DNA of 64,000 nt from Bacteroidales bacterium. GTDB taxonomy: Bacteria; Bacteroidota; Bacteroidia; Bacteroidales; P3. Under the pieces are notes generated by a model, which ran no database searches, was not told the DNA's origin, and was given only the letters and a program-made list of their open reading frames with translations. Location of the stretch: assembly GCA_016292015.1 (NCBI GenBank), contig JAEEZY010000015.1:150526-214525 (forward strand). The letters are read 5' to 3'. This document shows, one piece after another, positions 1-9,581 of the stretch; positions within the stretch are counted from its first letter, which is position 1, and every line of letters starts with the position of its first letter. The position numbers and the translations under genes were made by a program.

Positions 1-2
1 GT

Positions 3-122
3 CATGTTCATGATGCTTATGGGACAAATGTGTGGAAGGATATAACCTTCGTCAACGGGAGCGTGGTGAACGACAAATATTCACTGATGCTAAATCGACC
101 ACTGCAAGTGGTAGAAATTTAA
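3..122 (+). CDS. C-terminal end of an unidentified protein (partial)
   Basis: An open frame enters from the left edge and stops with TAA at 120-122. Only 39 residues are visible, ending in LNRPLQVVEI. They show no family motif I recognise. The frame is followed by about 100 bp with a promoter-like site and then dnaE. It could instead be a chance open frame, since only 40 codons can be seen. Confidence 0.5.
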   Translation, partial: HVHDAYGTNVWKDITFVNGSVVNDKYSLMLNRPLQVVEI

Positions 123-183
123 CGTGTTAGGATTGCTGACAATCTGTGAATAACTTAGCGTCGCACAATCATTTTTTTTAATT

Positions 184-191
184 TATCTTTA
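184..191 (+). promoter_or_regulatory. Putative -7 box for dnaE
   Basis: TATCTTTA matches the Bacteroidota -7 consensus TAnnTTTG except at the last base and lies 34 bp before the dnaE ATG. No clear TTTG -33 box is seen. Confidence 0.4.
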
Positions 192-224
192 CAACCTCAA
201 ATCATCAAATAAAGTAAGCACACT

Positions 225-3200
225 ATGCCGTATTTCACTCATTTACACGTTCACTCCCATTACTCGATTTTGGACGGTATGTCCAAAATACCCGACCTTA
301 TCAAGAAATGTAAGGCTAACGGGATGTATGCTATGGCTCTCACCGACCATGGCAACATGTTTGGCATCAAGGACCTGGTGGACACTGTGAACAAGGAGAA
401 CGGCAAGGTGAAGGACAAGATTAAAGAGCAGGAGGCCATACTGCAGAACGACGGCGCCAGCGCCGAGGAGAAGCAGGAGGCGGAGGCGAAGATGGAGCTG
501 CTGAAAGAGCAGATATTCAAGCCGATACTGGGGATTGAGACCTACTGCGCCCGCCGCACCCTCTATGACCACGACAAGAACGTGACGGAAGTGAGCGCAG
601 AGAACGGCAAGGTGCGTATAGTCGATAGGAGCGGATGGCACTTGATCCTGCTGGCAAAGAACAAGCAGGGCTACAAGAACCTCTGCAAGCTGAGCTCGAT
701 AGCCTATATGGACGGCTTCTACGGCACTCCGAGGGTCGACCACAACGTGCTGGAACAATACCACGAGGGCATCATCTGCTGCTCGGCGTGTCTGGGCGGC
801 GAGGTGCCGCAGAAGATACTGGCGGGTGACCTGGAAGGGGCTGAACAGAGCATGCTGTGGTTCAAGAACCTCTACGGCGACGACTACTACCTCGAGCTGC
901 AACGCCACAAGACCGACAAGCAGGGCGCCGCCACCGACACCTACGAGAAGCAGGTGAAGGTGAACAAGGTGCTGATTGAGCTGGCGCGCAAGCACAACAT
1001 CAAGATTGTGGCAACCAACGACGTGCACTTCGTGGAGGAGTCGCACGGCGACGCTCACGACCACCTGATTTGCATCAGCACACAGTCGGATTTCAACGAC
1101 CCGAACCGCATGCGATACACCAAGCAGGAGTGGCTGAAGAGCCCTGAGGAGATGGCTGCCATCTTCGACGATCTGCCGGAGGCGTTGGAGAACACGCGCG
1201 AGGTGGTGGACAAGGTGGAGGTCTACAGCATCGACTCTGACCCGCTGATGCCTATGTTCGACATACCTGAGAGCTTCGGCACCGAGGCCCAATGGCGCGA
1301 ACGCTTCACGGAGGAGGACATCTTCAACGAGTTCACCCAGAACGAGAAACACGAGGTGGTGATGTCGCAGGAGGCGGCGGAGAAGAAGATAAAGAAGCTG
1401 GGCGGCTACGAGAAGCTGTACCGCATCAAGTTTGAGGCCGACTATCTGGAGAAGCTGGTGTGGGAGGGCGCCAGGATGCGCTATCTGCCGGAAAAAACCG
1501 AACTGACGGAGCTGGAGGATATAAAAGCCGCCCTCACCGAGGAGATTCGCGAGCGCATAGTGTTTGAGCTGCACACCATCAAGACGATGGGTTTCCCGGG
1601 TTACTTCCTTATCGTGAGCGACTACATAAGGGCTGCGCGGGAAGAACTGGGTGTGAGTGTGGGACCCGGGCGTGGAAGCGCGGCTGGCAGCGTGGTGGCC
1701 TACTGTCTGAAGATCACGGACGTAGATCCGCTGAAATACGACCTCCTGTTTGAGCGTTTCCTCAATCCCGACCGTATCTCGCTGCCCGATATCGACGTGG
1801 ACTTCGACGACGCGGGTCGTGGTAAGGTGCTGGATTGGATTACCGAGAAATACGGCAAGGAGAAGGTGGCTCATATCATCACCTACGGCAAGATGGCCAC
1901 TAAGTCGGTGATAGCCGACGTGGGACGCGTAGAGGGGGTGCCGCTGGACACGGTGAATCGCATCAAGGGCTATATCCCTGACAAGTTCCCCGACGGCATG
2001 AAGGACGCAAGCGGTAAGGTGCTGGAGAAGGCTCCCAAGGTGAACCTGGAAAACTGCTACAAGTACGTGCCGGAGCTGAAGGCAATAATGGAAGGCACCT
2101 CCAACCCGATGGACAACGAGCTGAAGTCGATGTTGGAATATGCTGAAGAGCTGGAGGACACCAACCGTCAGATAGGCATCCACGCCTGCGGCGTCATCAT
2201 CGGTGCCGACGACCTCACCAAGTTCGCCCCCATCTGCACCATCAAAGACAAGGACACGGGGCAGGATGTGGTGGTGACCCAGTATGACGGACATGTGGTG
2301 GAGAACGTGGGACTCATCAAGATGGACTTCCTTGGGTTGAAAAACCTCACCATCATAAAGGACGCGCTCGCCAACATCAAACGGCGTCACGGGGTGGATA
2401 TCGACATCGACCACATCCCCATCGACGACCAGAAGACCTACGAGCTCTTCTGCGAGGGCAACACGGTGGGCACCTTCCAGTTCGAGTCGCCGGGAATGCA
2501 GAAATACCTGCGCGAGCTGGAACCGCATGTGTTCGAGGACCTCATCGCAATGAACGCGCTTTACCGCCCGGGCCCGATGGATTACATACCCGACTTCATC
2601 GACCGCAAGCAGGGCCGCAAGCCTATCACATACGACATACCTTGCATGGAGCAATACCTGAAGGACACCTACGGCATCACGGTGTATCAAGAGCAGGTCA
2701 TGCTCCTGAGCCGCCAGCTGGCAGGTTTCACACGCGGTCAGAGCGACACCCTACGCAAAGCGATGGGAAAGAAGCAGATTGAGAAAATGAACGAGCTGGA
2801 GCAACTCTTCTACGAGGGTGGAGAGAAGAACGGTCACCCGCACGAAGTGCTGCACAAGATTTGGGAAGATTGGAAGAAGTTTGCTGAATATGCTTTTAAC
2901 AAGTCCCACGCCACCTGTTACTCGTGGGTGGCCTACCAGACGGCTTATCTCAAAGCCAACTACCCGGCCGAATATATGGCTGCGGTGCTGACCAGCGGTC
3001 AGGACGACATCTCACGAACCACCCAGATAATAGAGGACTGCCGCAAGCACGGGATAGATGTGTTGTTGCCGTCGGTGAACGAGAGCGAGAAGAACTTCGC
3101 GGTAAACGCCAACGGCCAGATACGTTTCGGCTTGCAAGCCATCTCGGGCATGGGCGAGGCCGCCGCCGAGGTAATCATAAAGGAGCGCGAGGAGAACGGC

Positions 3201-4163
3201 CCTTACAAGGACATATACGACTTCCTGGCACGTGTGGACCTCCACACTGTCAACCGCAAGAACATAGAGGTGCTGGTGAAGGCGGGCGCCTTCGACGGCT
3301 TGGGCGAGATGCACAGGGCGCAGTATTTCTTCAAGGAGGTGGACAACGACAGCTGTCCGACCTATCTGGAGAAGCTGGTACGCTGGGCGGTGAGGAACCA
3401 AGAGAACGCCGACTCGTCGCAGATGTCGATATTCGACATGTCTGACGAGATAAAAGAAGAACAGCATCCTGACGCACCCAAATGCGAGCCGTGGAGCACC
3501 ATTGAGCAGTGCCGCAACGAGAAGGAGGTGATCGGCTTCTACCTCAGCGCCCACCCGCTCGACGAATTCAAATACGAGATGGCTACCTTTGTCAACACCC
3601 CTGTGACTGCTCTCAACGAGTATGAAAAGATAAAGCTGTCGCCCATCAAGTTCGGCGGCATGGTGGCGGACGTGAAGACGGGTATCTCCCATAAGAACGG
3701 CAATCCCTACGGCCGTATGGTGATTGAGGACTACTCGGGCACTTACGAGATAATGCTGTGGGGCGAGACCTACCAGCGGCTGAAGAACTACTTCGAGAAG
3801 GGGCTTTTCGTCTATTGCACCGCTGCGGTGAAGATACCGAGGTGGAAAAACAAGGACGGCTCGTTCAAGGAGTCGCCTCCAAAGTTGGAGGTGTCGGATA
3901 TCATGCTTTTAGGAGATGTGATGAGTCGGTATGCACGTGGAATCAGCATTTCGGTGCCGCTGACAGCCATCGACAAGGATTTCTGCACATCGATGTCCAA
4001 TATGCTTAAGTCGAGCAAGGGCTCAATCCCACTCAAGGTGTTCGTGACATATAACGACATGTCGCTTACCATGATGGCCCGCGACCACAAGGTTGATGCC
4101 AAGAAGTTCCTGAAGTCTATCGGAGAGATGGACTCTGTGTATAATGTCAAAATCGAAAGCTGA
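225..4163 (+). CDS. dnaE: DNA polymerase III alpha subunit
   Basis: Replicative DNA polymerase, 1312 residues, which is normal for a Bacteroidota DnaE. An N-terminal PHP domain starts at once with HLHVHSHYS and keeps ALTDHGNMFG, so most of its metal-binding residues look intact. A charged insert sits near residues 68-100. The polymerase core shows GPGRGSAAGS near 478, the catalytic PDIDVDF near 521 and the third acidic site KMDFLGLKN near 700. A helix-hairpin-helix region and an OB fold (IKFGGMVADV, about 1140) follow. The start at 225 places the PHP motif at the very N-terminus, as in homologues. The stop TGA overlaps the next ATG by one base, suggesting translational coupling to the GSCFA gene. 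Confidence 0.97.
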   Translation: MPYFTHLHVHSHYSILDGMSKIPDLIKKCKANGMYAMALTDHGNMFGIKDLVDTVNKENGKVKDKIKEQEAILQNDGASAEEKQEAEAKMELLKEQIFKPILGIETYCARRTLYDHDKNVTEVSAENGKVRIVDRSGWHLILLAKNKQGYKNLCKLSSIAYMDGFYGTPRVDHNVLEQYHEGIICCSACLGGEVPQKILAGDLEGAEQSMLWFKNLYGDDYYLELQRHKTDKQGAATDTYEKQVKVNKVLIELARKHNIKIVATNDVHFVEESHGDAHDHLICISTQSDFNDPNRMRYTKQEWLKSPEEMAAIFDDLPEALENTREVVDKVEVYSIDSDPLMPMFDIPESFGTEAQWRERFTEEDIFNEFTQNEKHEVVMSQEAAEKKIKKLGGYEKLYRIKFEADYLEKLVWEGARMRYLPEKTELTELEDIKAALTEEIRERIVFELHTIKTMGFPGYFLIVSDYIRAAREELGVSVGPGRGSAAGSVVAYCLKITDVDPLKYDLLFERFLNPDRISLPDIDVDFDDAGRGKVLDWITEKYGKEKVAHIITYGKMATKSVIADVGRVEGVPLDTVNRIKGYIPDKFPDGMKDASGKVLEKAPKVNLENCYKYVPELKAIMEGTSNPMDNELKSMLEYAEELEDTNRQIGIHACGVIIGADDLTKFAPICTIKDKDTGQDVVVTQYDGHVVENVGLIKMDFLGLKNLTIIKDALANIKRRHGVDIDIDHIPIDDQKTYELFCEGNTVGTFQFESPGMQKYLRELEPHVFEDLIAMNALYRPGPMDYIPDFIDRKQGRKPITYDIPCMEQYLKDTYGITVYQEQVMLLSRQLAGFTRGQSDTLRKAMGKKQIEKMNELEQLFYEGGEKNGHPHEVLHKIWEDWKKFAEYAFNKSHATCYSWVAYQTAYLKANYPAEYMAAVLTSGQDDISRTTQIIEDCRKHGIDVLLPSVNESEKNFAVNANGQIRFGLQAISGMGEAAAEVIIKEREENGPYKDIYDFLARVDLHTVNRKNIEVLVKAGAFDGLGEMHRAQYFFKEVDNDSCPTYLEKLVRWAVRNQENADSSQMSIFDMSDEIKEEQHPDAPKCEPWSTIEQCRNEKEVIGFYLSAHPLDEFKYEMATFVNTPVTALNEYEKIKLSPIKFGGMVADVKTGISHKNGNPYGRMVIEDYSGTYEIMLWGETYQRLKNYFEKGLFVYCTAAVKIPRWKNKDGSFKESPPKLEVSDIMLLGDVMSRYARGISISVPLTAIDKDFCTSMSNMLKSSKGSIPLKVFVTYNDMSLTMMARDHKVDAKKFLKSIGEMDSVYNVKIES

Positions 4164-5086
4164 TGGCAATAGAGCTGCAGACAAAGGTATCGGTCGCGCC
4201 GACGGATTTGAAGATAACCCACGAAAGCCGGCTGCTGCTTATGGGCAGCTGCTTCAGCGATGCAATGGGGGAGAGGATGCGTAATTGCGGATTCAATGTG
4301 CTGTTGAATCCCTTTGGGACGCTGTACAACCCGTTGTCTATAGCAGAGTGTATAAGGCGTACCGCTGGGCAGGTTGATATGACCGCTGACGACGTGGTGT
4401 TCCACAACGGTTTGTGGCATTCATGGCTCCATCACGGACGCTTCTCGAGCCATGACCGCAACCTGCTGTTGGCCGACTGTACCGACAGTATGCACAAGTT
4501 GCACCTGTTCATGAAGCAACCGATGACGGTTGTGTTTACCTTCGGCACAGCGTATGTGTTCCGACACGGTGGTCGTGTGGTGAGTAATTGTCACAAGCTG
4601 CCTGCGTCGCTTTTTGAGCGAACAAGGCTGAATGTGGATGAAATAGTTGAGGTGTGGCATCCGATGTTGCGTGAATTTGCTTCGTGCGGGCATAATGTTG
4701 TCTTCACCGTCAGCCCTATAAGGCACATGGCCAACGGTGCACACGGCAACCAGGTGAGCAAGGCTACCCTGCTGCTGGCGGTGGAAAGACTATGTGAAGA
4801 GGGATGGGCCGAGTATTTCCCCGCCTACGAGATTGTGCTCGACGAACTGCGCGACTACCGCTTCTACGCCGACGATATGACTCATCCGTCGCAGTTGGCC
4901 GAAGAGATTGTGTGGCAACGCTTCCAGGAGACCTACATGAGCTCGGAGACAATAGAGCGTAGCGCGAAATACCAGAAGCTGAGCCGAATGAAAAAACACC
5001 GTCCACTGCATACCGACTCGGCGGAATATGAGCAATACATGAAGAAACTGGCTGAACTGGAAGAAGCTGTAAAGGTTAATGGTTAA
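4163..5086 (+). CDS. GSCFA domain protein
   Basis: 307 residues. LLLMGSCFSDAMGERM near residue 25 is the motif that names the GSCFA family (a Bacteroidota-rich, SGNH-hydrolase-like group). A later TVSPIRH and a C-terminal DDMTHPS fit the SGNH/GDSL block order (Ser near the start, Asp-x-x-His near the end). A hydrolase or esterase role is inferred from this; no substrate is known to me. It overlaps the dnaE stop codon in a TGATG arrangement, so it is probably co-transcribed with dnaE. Confidence 0.85.
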   Translation: MAIELQTKVSVAPTDLKITHESRLLLMGSCFSDAMGERMRNCGFNVLLNPFGTLYNPLSIAECIRRTAGQVDMTADDVVFHNGLWHSWLHHGRFSSHDRNLLLADCTDSMHKLHLFMKQPMTVVFTFGTAYVFRHGGRVVSNCHKLPASLFERTRLNVDEIVEVWHPMLREFASCGHNVVFTVSPIRHMANGAHGNQVSKATLLLAVERLCEEGWAEYFPAYEIVLDELRDYRFYADDMTHPSQLAEEIVWQRFQETYMSSETIERSAKYQKLSRMKKHRPLHTDSAEYEQYMKKLAELEEAVKVNG

Positions 5087-5225
5087 GGAGAACGAAAAAA
5101 AATAGAAGTCAGTGAAATTTATTTGTCAGTTCACACATGCTTTGGCATTGCTGAGCATCGCTAAATAAATTAAATCAAGCGAATAAATCACAATTCACAA
5201 TTCCTAATTCACTAGTCAAATTCTC

Positions 5226-6221
5226 ATGAAAAACATAGCAATTGTAATGGGTGGCTACTCGGGTGAGCACGACATCTCTATCAATAGCGGCACTCAGGTT
5301 TACAAAACCCTCGGCAACGAGAAATACAACGTGGTGCGCGTCGTGATTGAGCGCGACGGCTGGTACGGCCTCGACGACAACGACAGTCGTCTGCCGTTGG
5401 ACAAGAATGACTTCAGCGTGTTGATGAACGGCATGAAGGTGTCCTTCGACCTCGCCTTCATCCTCATTCACGGCAACCCGGGTGAGAACGGCGTGTTGCA
5501 AGGCTATTTCGACATGCTGGGCATACGCTACACCACCTGCGGTTTCTACACTTCGTCGCTGACCTTCCACAAGGGCTACTGCAATGCGCTGGTGCGGAGC
5601 TTGGATGTGGTGAACGTGGCCAAGTCGGTGCTGCTCTACAAGGGGCAGGTGGTCGATGCAAATGCGATAATCGGACAGCTGGGATTGCCCGTGTTCGTGA
5701 AACCCGCCACGGGTGGAAGCAGCGTGGCTACGACGAAGGTGAAGAGCGAAGAAGCACTTATGCCTGCCATAAAAGAGGCTTTCACCGAAGCCGACGAGGT
5801 GATGGTGGAGCAGTTCGTCAAAGGACGCGAGTTCGACTGTGGCGTATTCCGCTCGACAGATCGCAAATTCGTCTTCCCGATTACCGAGATTGTCCCGACG
5901 GGCAATCACGACTTCTTCGACTACGACGCGAAATACAACGGTTTCTCTAACGAGATAACGCCCGCTGAAGTGGAGGATGATGTTGCGACGCTGATTCAGC
6001 AAACCTCGGACAAACTCTACGATATGCTCAACTGTAGCGGTATCGTGCGCTTCGACTACATCTACGACACCGAGCGGAAGATGCTCTACTTCCTCGAGGT
6101 GAACACCATACCCGGACAGAGTGCCGAAAGCATAGTGCCGAAGCAGGCCCGCGCAATGGGCATAAGTACAAAAGAACTCTACGAGATGGCGATAGAAACA
6201 GCTCTAGGAGTTGATAATTGA
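5226..6221 (+). CDS. ddl: D-alanine--D-alanine ligase
   Basis: 331 residues. An ATP-grasp enzyme that joins two D-alanines for peptidoglycan precursor synthesis in the cytoplasm. The N-terminal GGYSGEHDIS is the family signature, followed by IHGNPGENG, the ATP-grasp loop KPATGGSSV and the C-terminal metal/substrate motif FLEVNTIPGQS. Length is normal. The 140 bp before it contain TTTGTCAGTTCACA, which also occurs at the tRNA-Cys promoter (7074). Its 3' end runs into three 7-bp ATTGAAA repeats. Confidence 0.96.
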   Translation: MKNIAIVMGGYSGEHDISINSGTQVYKTLGNEKYNVVRVVIERDGWYGLDDNDSRLPLDKNDFSVLMNGMKVSFDLAFILIHGNPGENGVLQGYFDMLGIRYTTCGFYTSSLTFHKGYCNALVRSLDVVNVAKSVLLYKGQVVDANAIIGQLGLPVFVKPATGGSSVATTKVKSEEALMPAIKEAFTEADEVMVEQFVKGREFDCGVFRSTDRKFVFPITEIVPTGNHDFFDYDAKYNGFSNEITPAEVEDDVATLIQQTSDKLYDMLNCSGIVRFDYIYDTERKMLYFLEVNTIPGQSAESIVPKQARAMGISTKELYEMAIETALGVDN

Positions 6222-6241
6222 AAATTGAAAATTGAAAATTA
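6220..6241 (+). repeat. Short ATTGAAA tandem repeat
   Basis: Three consecutive copies of ATTGAAA followed by a partial copy, directly after the ddl stop. It looks like simple slippage sequence; no function is evident. Confidence 0.6.
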
Positions 6242-6286
6242 GCGCTCAACGGTGCGCCCGACAACTAAAAACTTGAAACTAAAATT

Positions 6287-7060
6287 ATGCTATTCGAAAA
6301 TTCCATAGTTGGACCTATACACAGTCGGCGGCTGGGGTCGTCGTTGGGGGTGAACCTCCTGCCGCTGAAACATAAATACTGCTCGTACGACTGCATCTAC
6401 TGCGAGTGCGGATGGAACCGCGAAAGCGAGAACCAGGAGATGGTATATGCCACCCCCGACGAACTGAAAGGTCTTCTTAAAAAACGACTTGAGCAACTGA
6501 AAGCTGAAAGTGCGAGAGTGGATTCGTTCACCTTTGCTGGCAACGGCGAACCGACGCTCTATCCGCACTTCGCCGAGATGGTGGGTGTGGTGAGGGAGAT
6601 GCGCGACAAATACTATCCAGAAGCGGTCACCACGCTGCTCACCAACGCCACACAGTTGAAGCGCAAGGAGATTTTCGATGCGGTGATGAAACTCGACAAC
6701 CCTGTATTGAAACTCGACGCCGGCACCGAGCGGATGCGGCAGCTGATAAACAAGAACAACGAGATGGGGTGCACCTGGGAGGAACTGCTGGCGAACCTAA
6801 TCGCCTTCGGCAACAAGGGCATCATACAGACCCTTCTGTTCGACGGACAAAGCGGCGGCGAGAAGGTGAGCAACATCATGCCGGAAGAGTTCGAACCCTA
6901 TATCGGACACCTGAAAAAAATCAATCCGAGATATGTAATGTTGTACGCTTTGGATCGCGCCACTCCCGAAAAAGAGCTCCGCAAACTGTCGGTGGATGAA
7001 TTGGAGAAATATGCACAAGTGATTAGAAAAGAGGGGATTGAGGTGAAGGTGTATGGCTGA
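6287..7060 (+). CDS. Radical SAM protein
   Basis: 257 residues. The iron-sulfur motif C-SYD-C-IY-C (Cys32, Cys36, Cys39) is the CxxxCxxC signature that binds the 4Fe-4S cluster cleaving S-adenosylmethionine. FTFAGNGEPTLYP nearby is the usual SAM-contacting GNGEPTL block. The overall pattern matches the COG0731-type Fe-S oxidoreductases related to the tRNA wybutosine enzyme, but the substrate cannot be read from sequence. It sits between ddl and tRNA-Cys with no obvious partner. Confidence 0.87.
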   Translation: MLFENSIVGPIHSRRLGSSLGVNLLPLKHKYCSYDCIYCECGWNRESENQEMVYATPDELKGLLKKRLEQLKAESARVDSFTFAGNGEPTLYPHFAEMVGVVREMRDKYYPEAVTTLLTNATQLKRKEIFDAVMKLDNPVLKLDAGTERMRQLINKNNEMGCTWEELLANLIAFGNKGIIQTLLFDGQSGGEKVSNIMPEEFEPYIGHLKKINPRYVMLYALDRATPEKELRKLSVDELEKYAQVIRKEGIEVKVYG

Positions 7061-7073
7061 TAAGCAAAAATAT

Positions 7074-7104
7074 TTTGTCAGTTCACAAGAAATGTGTACT
7101 TTTG
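7074..7104 (+). promoter_or_regulatory. Promoter of tRNA-Cys
   Basis: TTTG at 7074-7077, 19 bp, then TACTTTTG at 7097-7104: an exact match to the Bacteroidota TTTG / TAnnTTTG promoter. It lies 21 bp before the tRNA. Confidence 0.85.
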
Positions 7105-7125
7105 CAAAACGTTAAAACGTAAAAA

Positions 7126-7196
7126 GGTCGTTTGGCCGAGGGGCTAGGCACAGGTCTGCAAAACCTGCTACTCCGGTTCAAATCCGGAAGCGACCT
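7126..7196 (+). tRNA. tRNA-Cys (GCA)
   Basis: A cloverleaf can be drawn. Acceptor GGTCGTT pairs with AGCGACC, with U73 as discriminator as expected for tRNA-Cys. Anticodon stem CAGGT/ACCTG encloses CTGCAAA, giving anticodon GCA. The T arm is CTCCGGTTCAAATCCGGAA. No CCA is encoded. Confidence 0.95.
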
Positions 7197-7231
7197 CAAA
7201 AAAGAGCTTCAACCAGAAGCTCTTTTTTTTA
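7196..7231. terminator. Bidirectional terminator between tRNA-Cys and uvrB
   Basis: AAGAGCTTC, a 5-nt loop, then GAAGCTCTT with a T-run on the right and an A-run on the left. It can end tRNA-Cys on the plus strand and uvrB on the minus strand; the uvrB stop codon lies in the T-run. Confidence 0.9.
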
Positions 7232-9403
7232 TTCTCCCCGTGCGTCGTCCAGTGCTGCCTGCATGGCCTTTATTTCGTCTCTGTATCTGGCGGCGGCCAT
7301 GAAGTCCATCTCTTTCGCTGCGAGCTGCATCTTGCGTTGCGCCTCGCGGATGTCTTTACGCAACTGCTCCTTGCTGCGGGAGTCGAGTTTGGGACCGCTG
7401 ACCGCTGACTGCTGACTGCTTCCGGCTTCCTGCTGTCCTCTATACTCCGCATGCGGTTCGGCAGCGTGGCTGGTGTGTGAAGCCGGTGTGTTGAGTGCGT
7501 AGGGCGAGGCGGCGATGTTCGGCACGTTGGGAGGCTCGGGGGCCTTGTATTCGTTGCGTTCCTCCGCGGCACGCTCTATCACCGACGTGCTGCCCATGAT
7601 GGCTTCGGTGCTCTTCACTATCTGCTTCGGCACAATCTTGTGCTCGATGTTGTACTTTATCTGTTTTTCCCTGTGGCGGTTTGTCTCGTCAATGGCTCGT
7701 TGCATGCTTCCGGTTATGCTGTCGCCATAGAGGATTGCCTTGCTGTGCACGTTACGCGCTGCACGCCCTATCGTCTGAATCAGTGCGCGGTCGCTGCGGA
7801 GGAATCCCTCTTTGTCTGCGTCTAGTATAGCCACCAACGACACCTCCGGCAGGTCGAGTCCCTCGCGCAGGAGGTTGACTCCTACCAGCACGTCGAAAAC
7901 ACCCATACGTAAATCTCTCATTATCTCCACACGTTCAAGTGTGTCCACGTCGGAGTGGATGTATTTGGTTCGTATGCCGAGGTTTATCAGGTATGACGAC
8001 AACTCCTCTGCCATACGCTTGGTTAGGGTGGTGACGAGTACCCGCTCTTTCTTATATACGGTCTTCTCTATCTCGTCAAGCAGGTCGTCAACTTGGTTTA
8101 TAGCCGGTCGTACCTCCACCACGGGGTCGAGCAGCCCGGTGGGGCGTATCACCTGCTCCACGACCACGCCTTCGGCCTCCTCCAGCTCGTATTCTGCAGG
8201 TGTCGCGCTGATATATATCGTCTGGTGGGTGAGGTCGTAGAACTCGTCGTAGGTGAGCGGACGGTTGTCGAGGGCCGAAGGCAGACGGAAGCCGTATTCC
8301 ACCAGCGCTGTCTTGCGGCTGCGGTCGCCGCCGTACATGGCGCGTATCTGCGGTATGGTGACGTGGCTCTCATCGACCACCAGCAGGAAGTCGTCGGGGA
8401 AATAGTCAATCAGACAGAAGGGGCGGCTGCCTTCGCGACGGCCGTCGAAATAGCGCGAATAGTTCTCGATACCGCTGCAGTAGCCCAGCTCGGCAATCAT
8501 CTCGATATCGTAGTTCACCCTTTCCTCAAGCCGCGCCGCTTCGAGATTGCGTCCTTGTTCCTTGAACCAGTCGCGCCGCTCGAACATGTCTGTCTGAATC
8601 TGGTGCAGCACCTCGGACATGCTGTCTTTCGATGTTATGAAGTTGCTGGCAGGATATATGTAAGTCTCTGTCATCTTCTCAATCGTCTTGCCGCTCACTG
8701 GGTCGAAACTCTCAATGCTTTCTATCTCGTCGTCCCAGAAGCAGACCCTGTAGCAGAAGTCGGCGAAGGAGGGGAAAATATCGACTGTGTCGCCTTTCAC
8801 GCGGAAGCGCCCGTTGACGAACTCTATCTCGTTGCGCACATACTGCGCGTCAAGCAGCTGTGTCAGCAGGTGGTCGCGCACAAGCTTCTCTCCCGATTTG
8901 ATATGTATGGTGCTTTCTTTGAAACTCTCGGGGTCCCCTATGCCGTAGATGCAGCTTACCGAGCATACCACTATCACATCCCTGCGTCCACTCAGCAAGG
9001 CCGACGAGGCGCGCAGGCGCAGCTTGTCCAGCTCGTCGTTGATGGCGAGGTCTTTTTCTATATATGTGTTTGTCGAGGGAATATAGGCTTCGGGTTGGTA
9101 GTAGTCGTAGTAGCTCACGAAATACTCCACCGCGTTGTTAGGGAAGAACTGTTTGAACTCGCCGTAGAGCTGCGCCGCCAGCGTCTTGTTGTGGCTCATC
9201 ACAAGTGTCGGGCGGTTCAGTTGTGCAATGACGTTGGCCACCGTGAAGGTCTTGCCCGAACCGGTGACACCCAGCAGCACCTGCGCCCGTTGTCCGGCGT
9301 TGATGCCGTCAACCAGTTGCCGTATAGCCTCCGGCTGGTCGCCCATAGGCGCAAAGTCCGATTTCAGTTCAAAGTCCACGGTAAAAGCATAAGTTCTAAT
9401 CAA
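7229..9403 (-). CDS. uvrB: UvrABC excinuclease subunit B
   Basis: 724 residues, a little longer than the usual 660-680. UvrB is the damage-verifying helicase-like subunit of nucleotide excision repair. Walker A GVTGSGKT ends near residue 52, the beta-hairpin motif [10 protein letters not shown] lies near 98, VDESH is the Walker B/DEAD element, and a UVR coiled coil that binds UvrA/UvrC ends the protein ([13 protein letters not shown]). The extra length is a low-complexity linker before the UVR domain, around residues 615-675. The ATG at 9403 adds eight residues before VDFELKSDF; a GTG at 9379 would give the more typical N-terminus. Confidence 0.96.
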   Translation of the reverse strand: MIRTYAFTVDFELKSDFAPMGDQPEAIRQLVDGINAGQRAQVLLGVTGSGKTFTVANVIAQLNRPTLVMSHNKTLAAQLYGEFKQFFPNNAVEYFVSYYDYYQPEAYIPSTNTYIEKDLAINDELDKLRLRASSALLSGRRDVIVVCSVSCIYGIGDPESFKESTIHIKSGEKLVRDHLLTQLLDAQYVRNEIEFVNGRFRVKGDTVDIFPSFADFCYRVCFWDDEIESIESFDPVSGKTIEKMTETYIYPASNFITSKDSMSEVLHQIQTDMFERRDWFKEQGRNLEAARLEERVNYDIEMIAELGYCSGIENYSRYFDGRREGSRPFCLIDYFPDDFLLVVDESHVTIPQIRAMYGGDRSRKTALVEYGFRLPSALDNRPLTYDEFYDLTHQTIYISATPAEYELEEAEGVVVEQVIRPTGLLDPVVEVRPAINQVDDLLDEIEKTVYKKERVLVTTLTKRMAEELSSYLINLGIRTKYIHSDVDTLERVEIMRDLRMGVFDVLVGVNLLREGLDLPEVSLVAILDADKEGFLRSDRALIQTIGRAARNVHSKAILYGDSITGSMQRAIDETNRHREKQIKYNIEHKIVPKQIVKSTEAIMGSTSVIERAAEERNEYKAPEPPNVPNIAASPYALNTPASHTSHAAEPHAEYRGQQEAGSSQQSAVSGPKLDSRSKEQLRKDIREAQRKMQLAAKEMDFMAAARYRDEIKAMQAALDDARGE

Positions 9404-9539
9404 GTGATATAACGACTACGGCCTCATTTTATTGCCTTATAACTTCTCAACCATTAGTGATTCACACGTGTATGTTTCTCATGAAAAATTATTTGACAAA
9501 AACTTTGCATCAAAACACCCTGTTTTCAATGAAATAGAT

Positions 9540-9547
9540 TATCTTTG
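9540..9547 (+). promoter_or_regulatory. -7 box of the GH3-family gene
   Basis: TATCTTTG followed by C fits the Bacteroidota -7 box exactly. It lies 35 bp before ATG 9582 and inside the open frame that extends back to 9432, so it rules out that earlier start. Confidence 0.75.
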
Positions 9548-9581
9548 CAAAAAAATAAATGAATATATAAAACTCAACATT

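Noticed and set aside
243..2690. 815-codon minus-strand open frame
   Set aside because: It is antisense to dnaE; the long frame results from GC-rich codon bias. The translation is His/Leu/Val-rich with no domains.
8093..9412. 439-codon plus-strand open frame
   Set aside because: Antisense shadow of uvrB, which has all family motifs.
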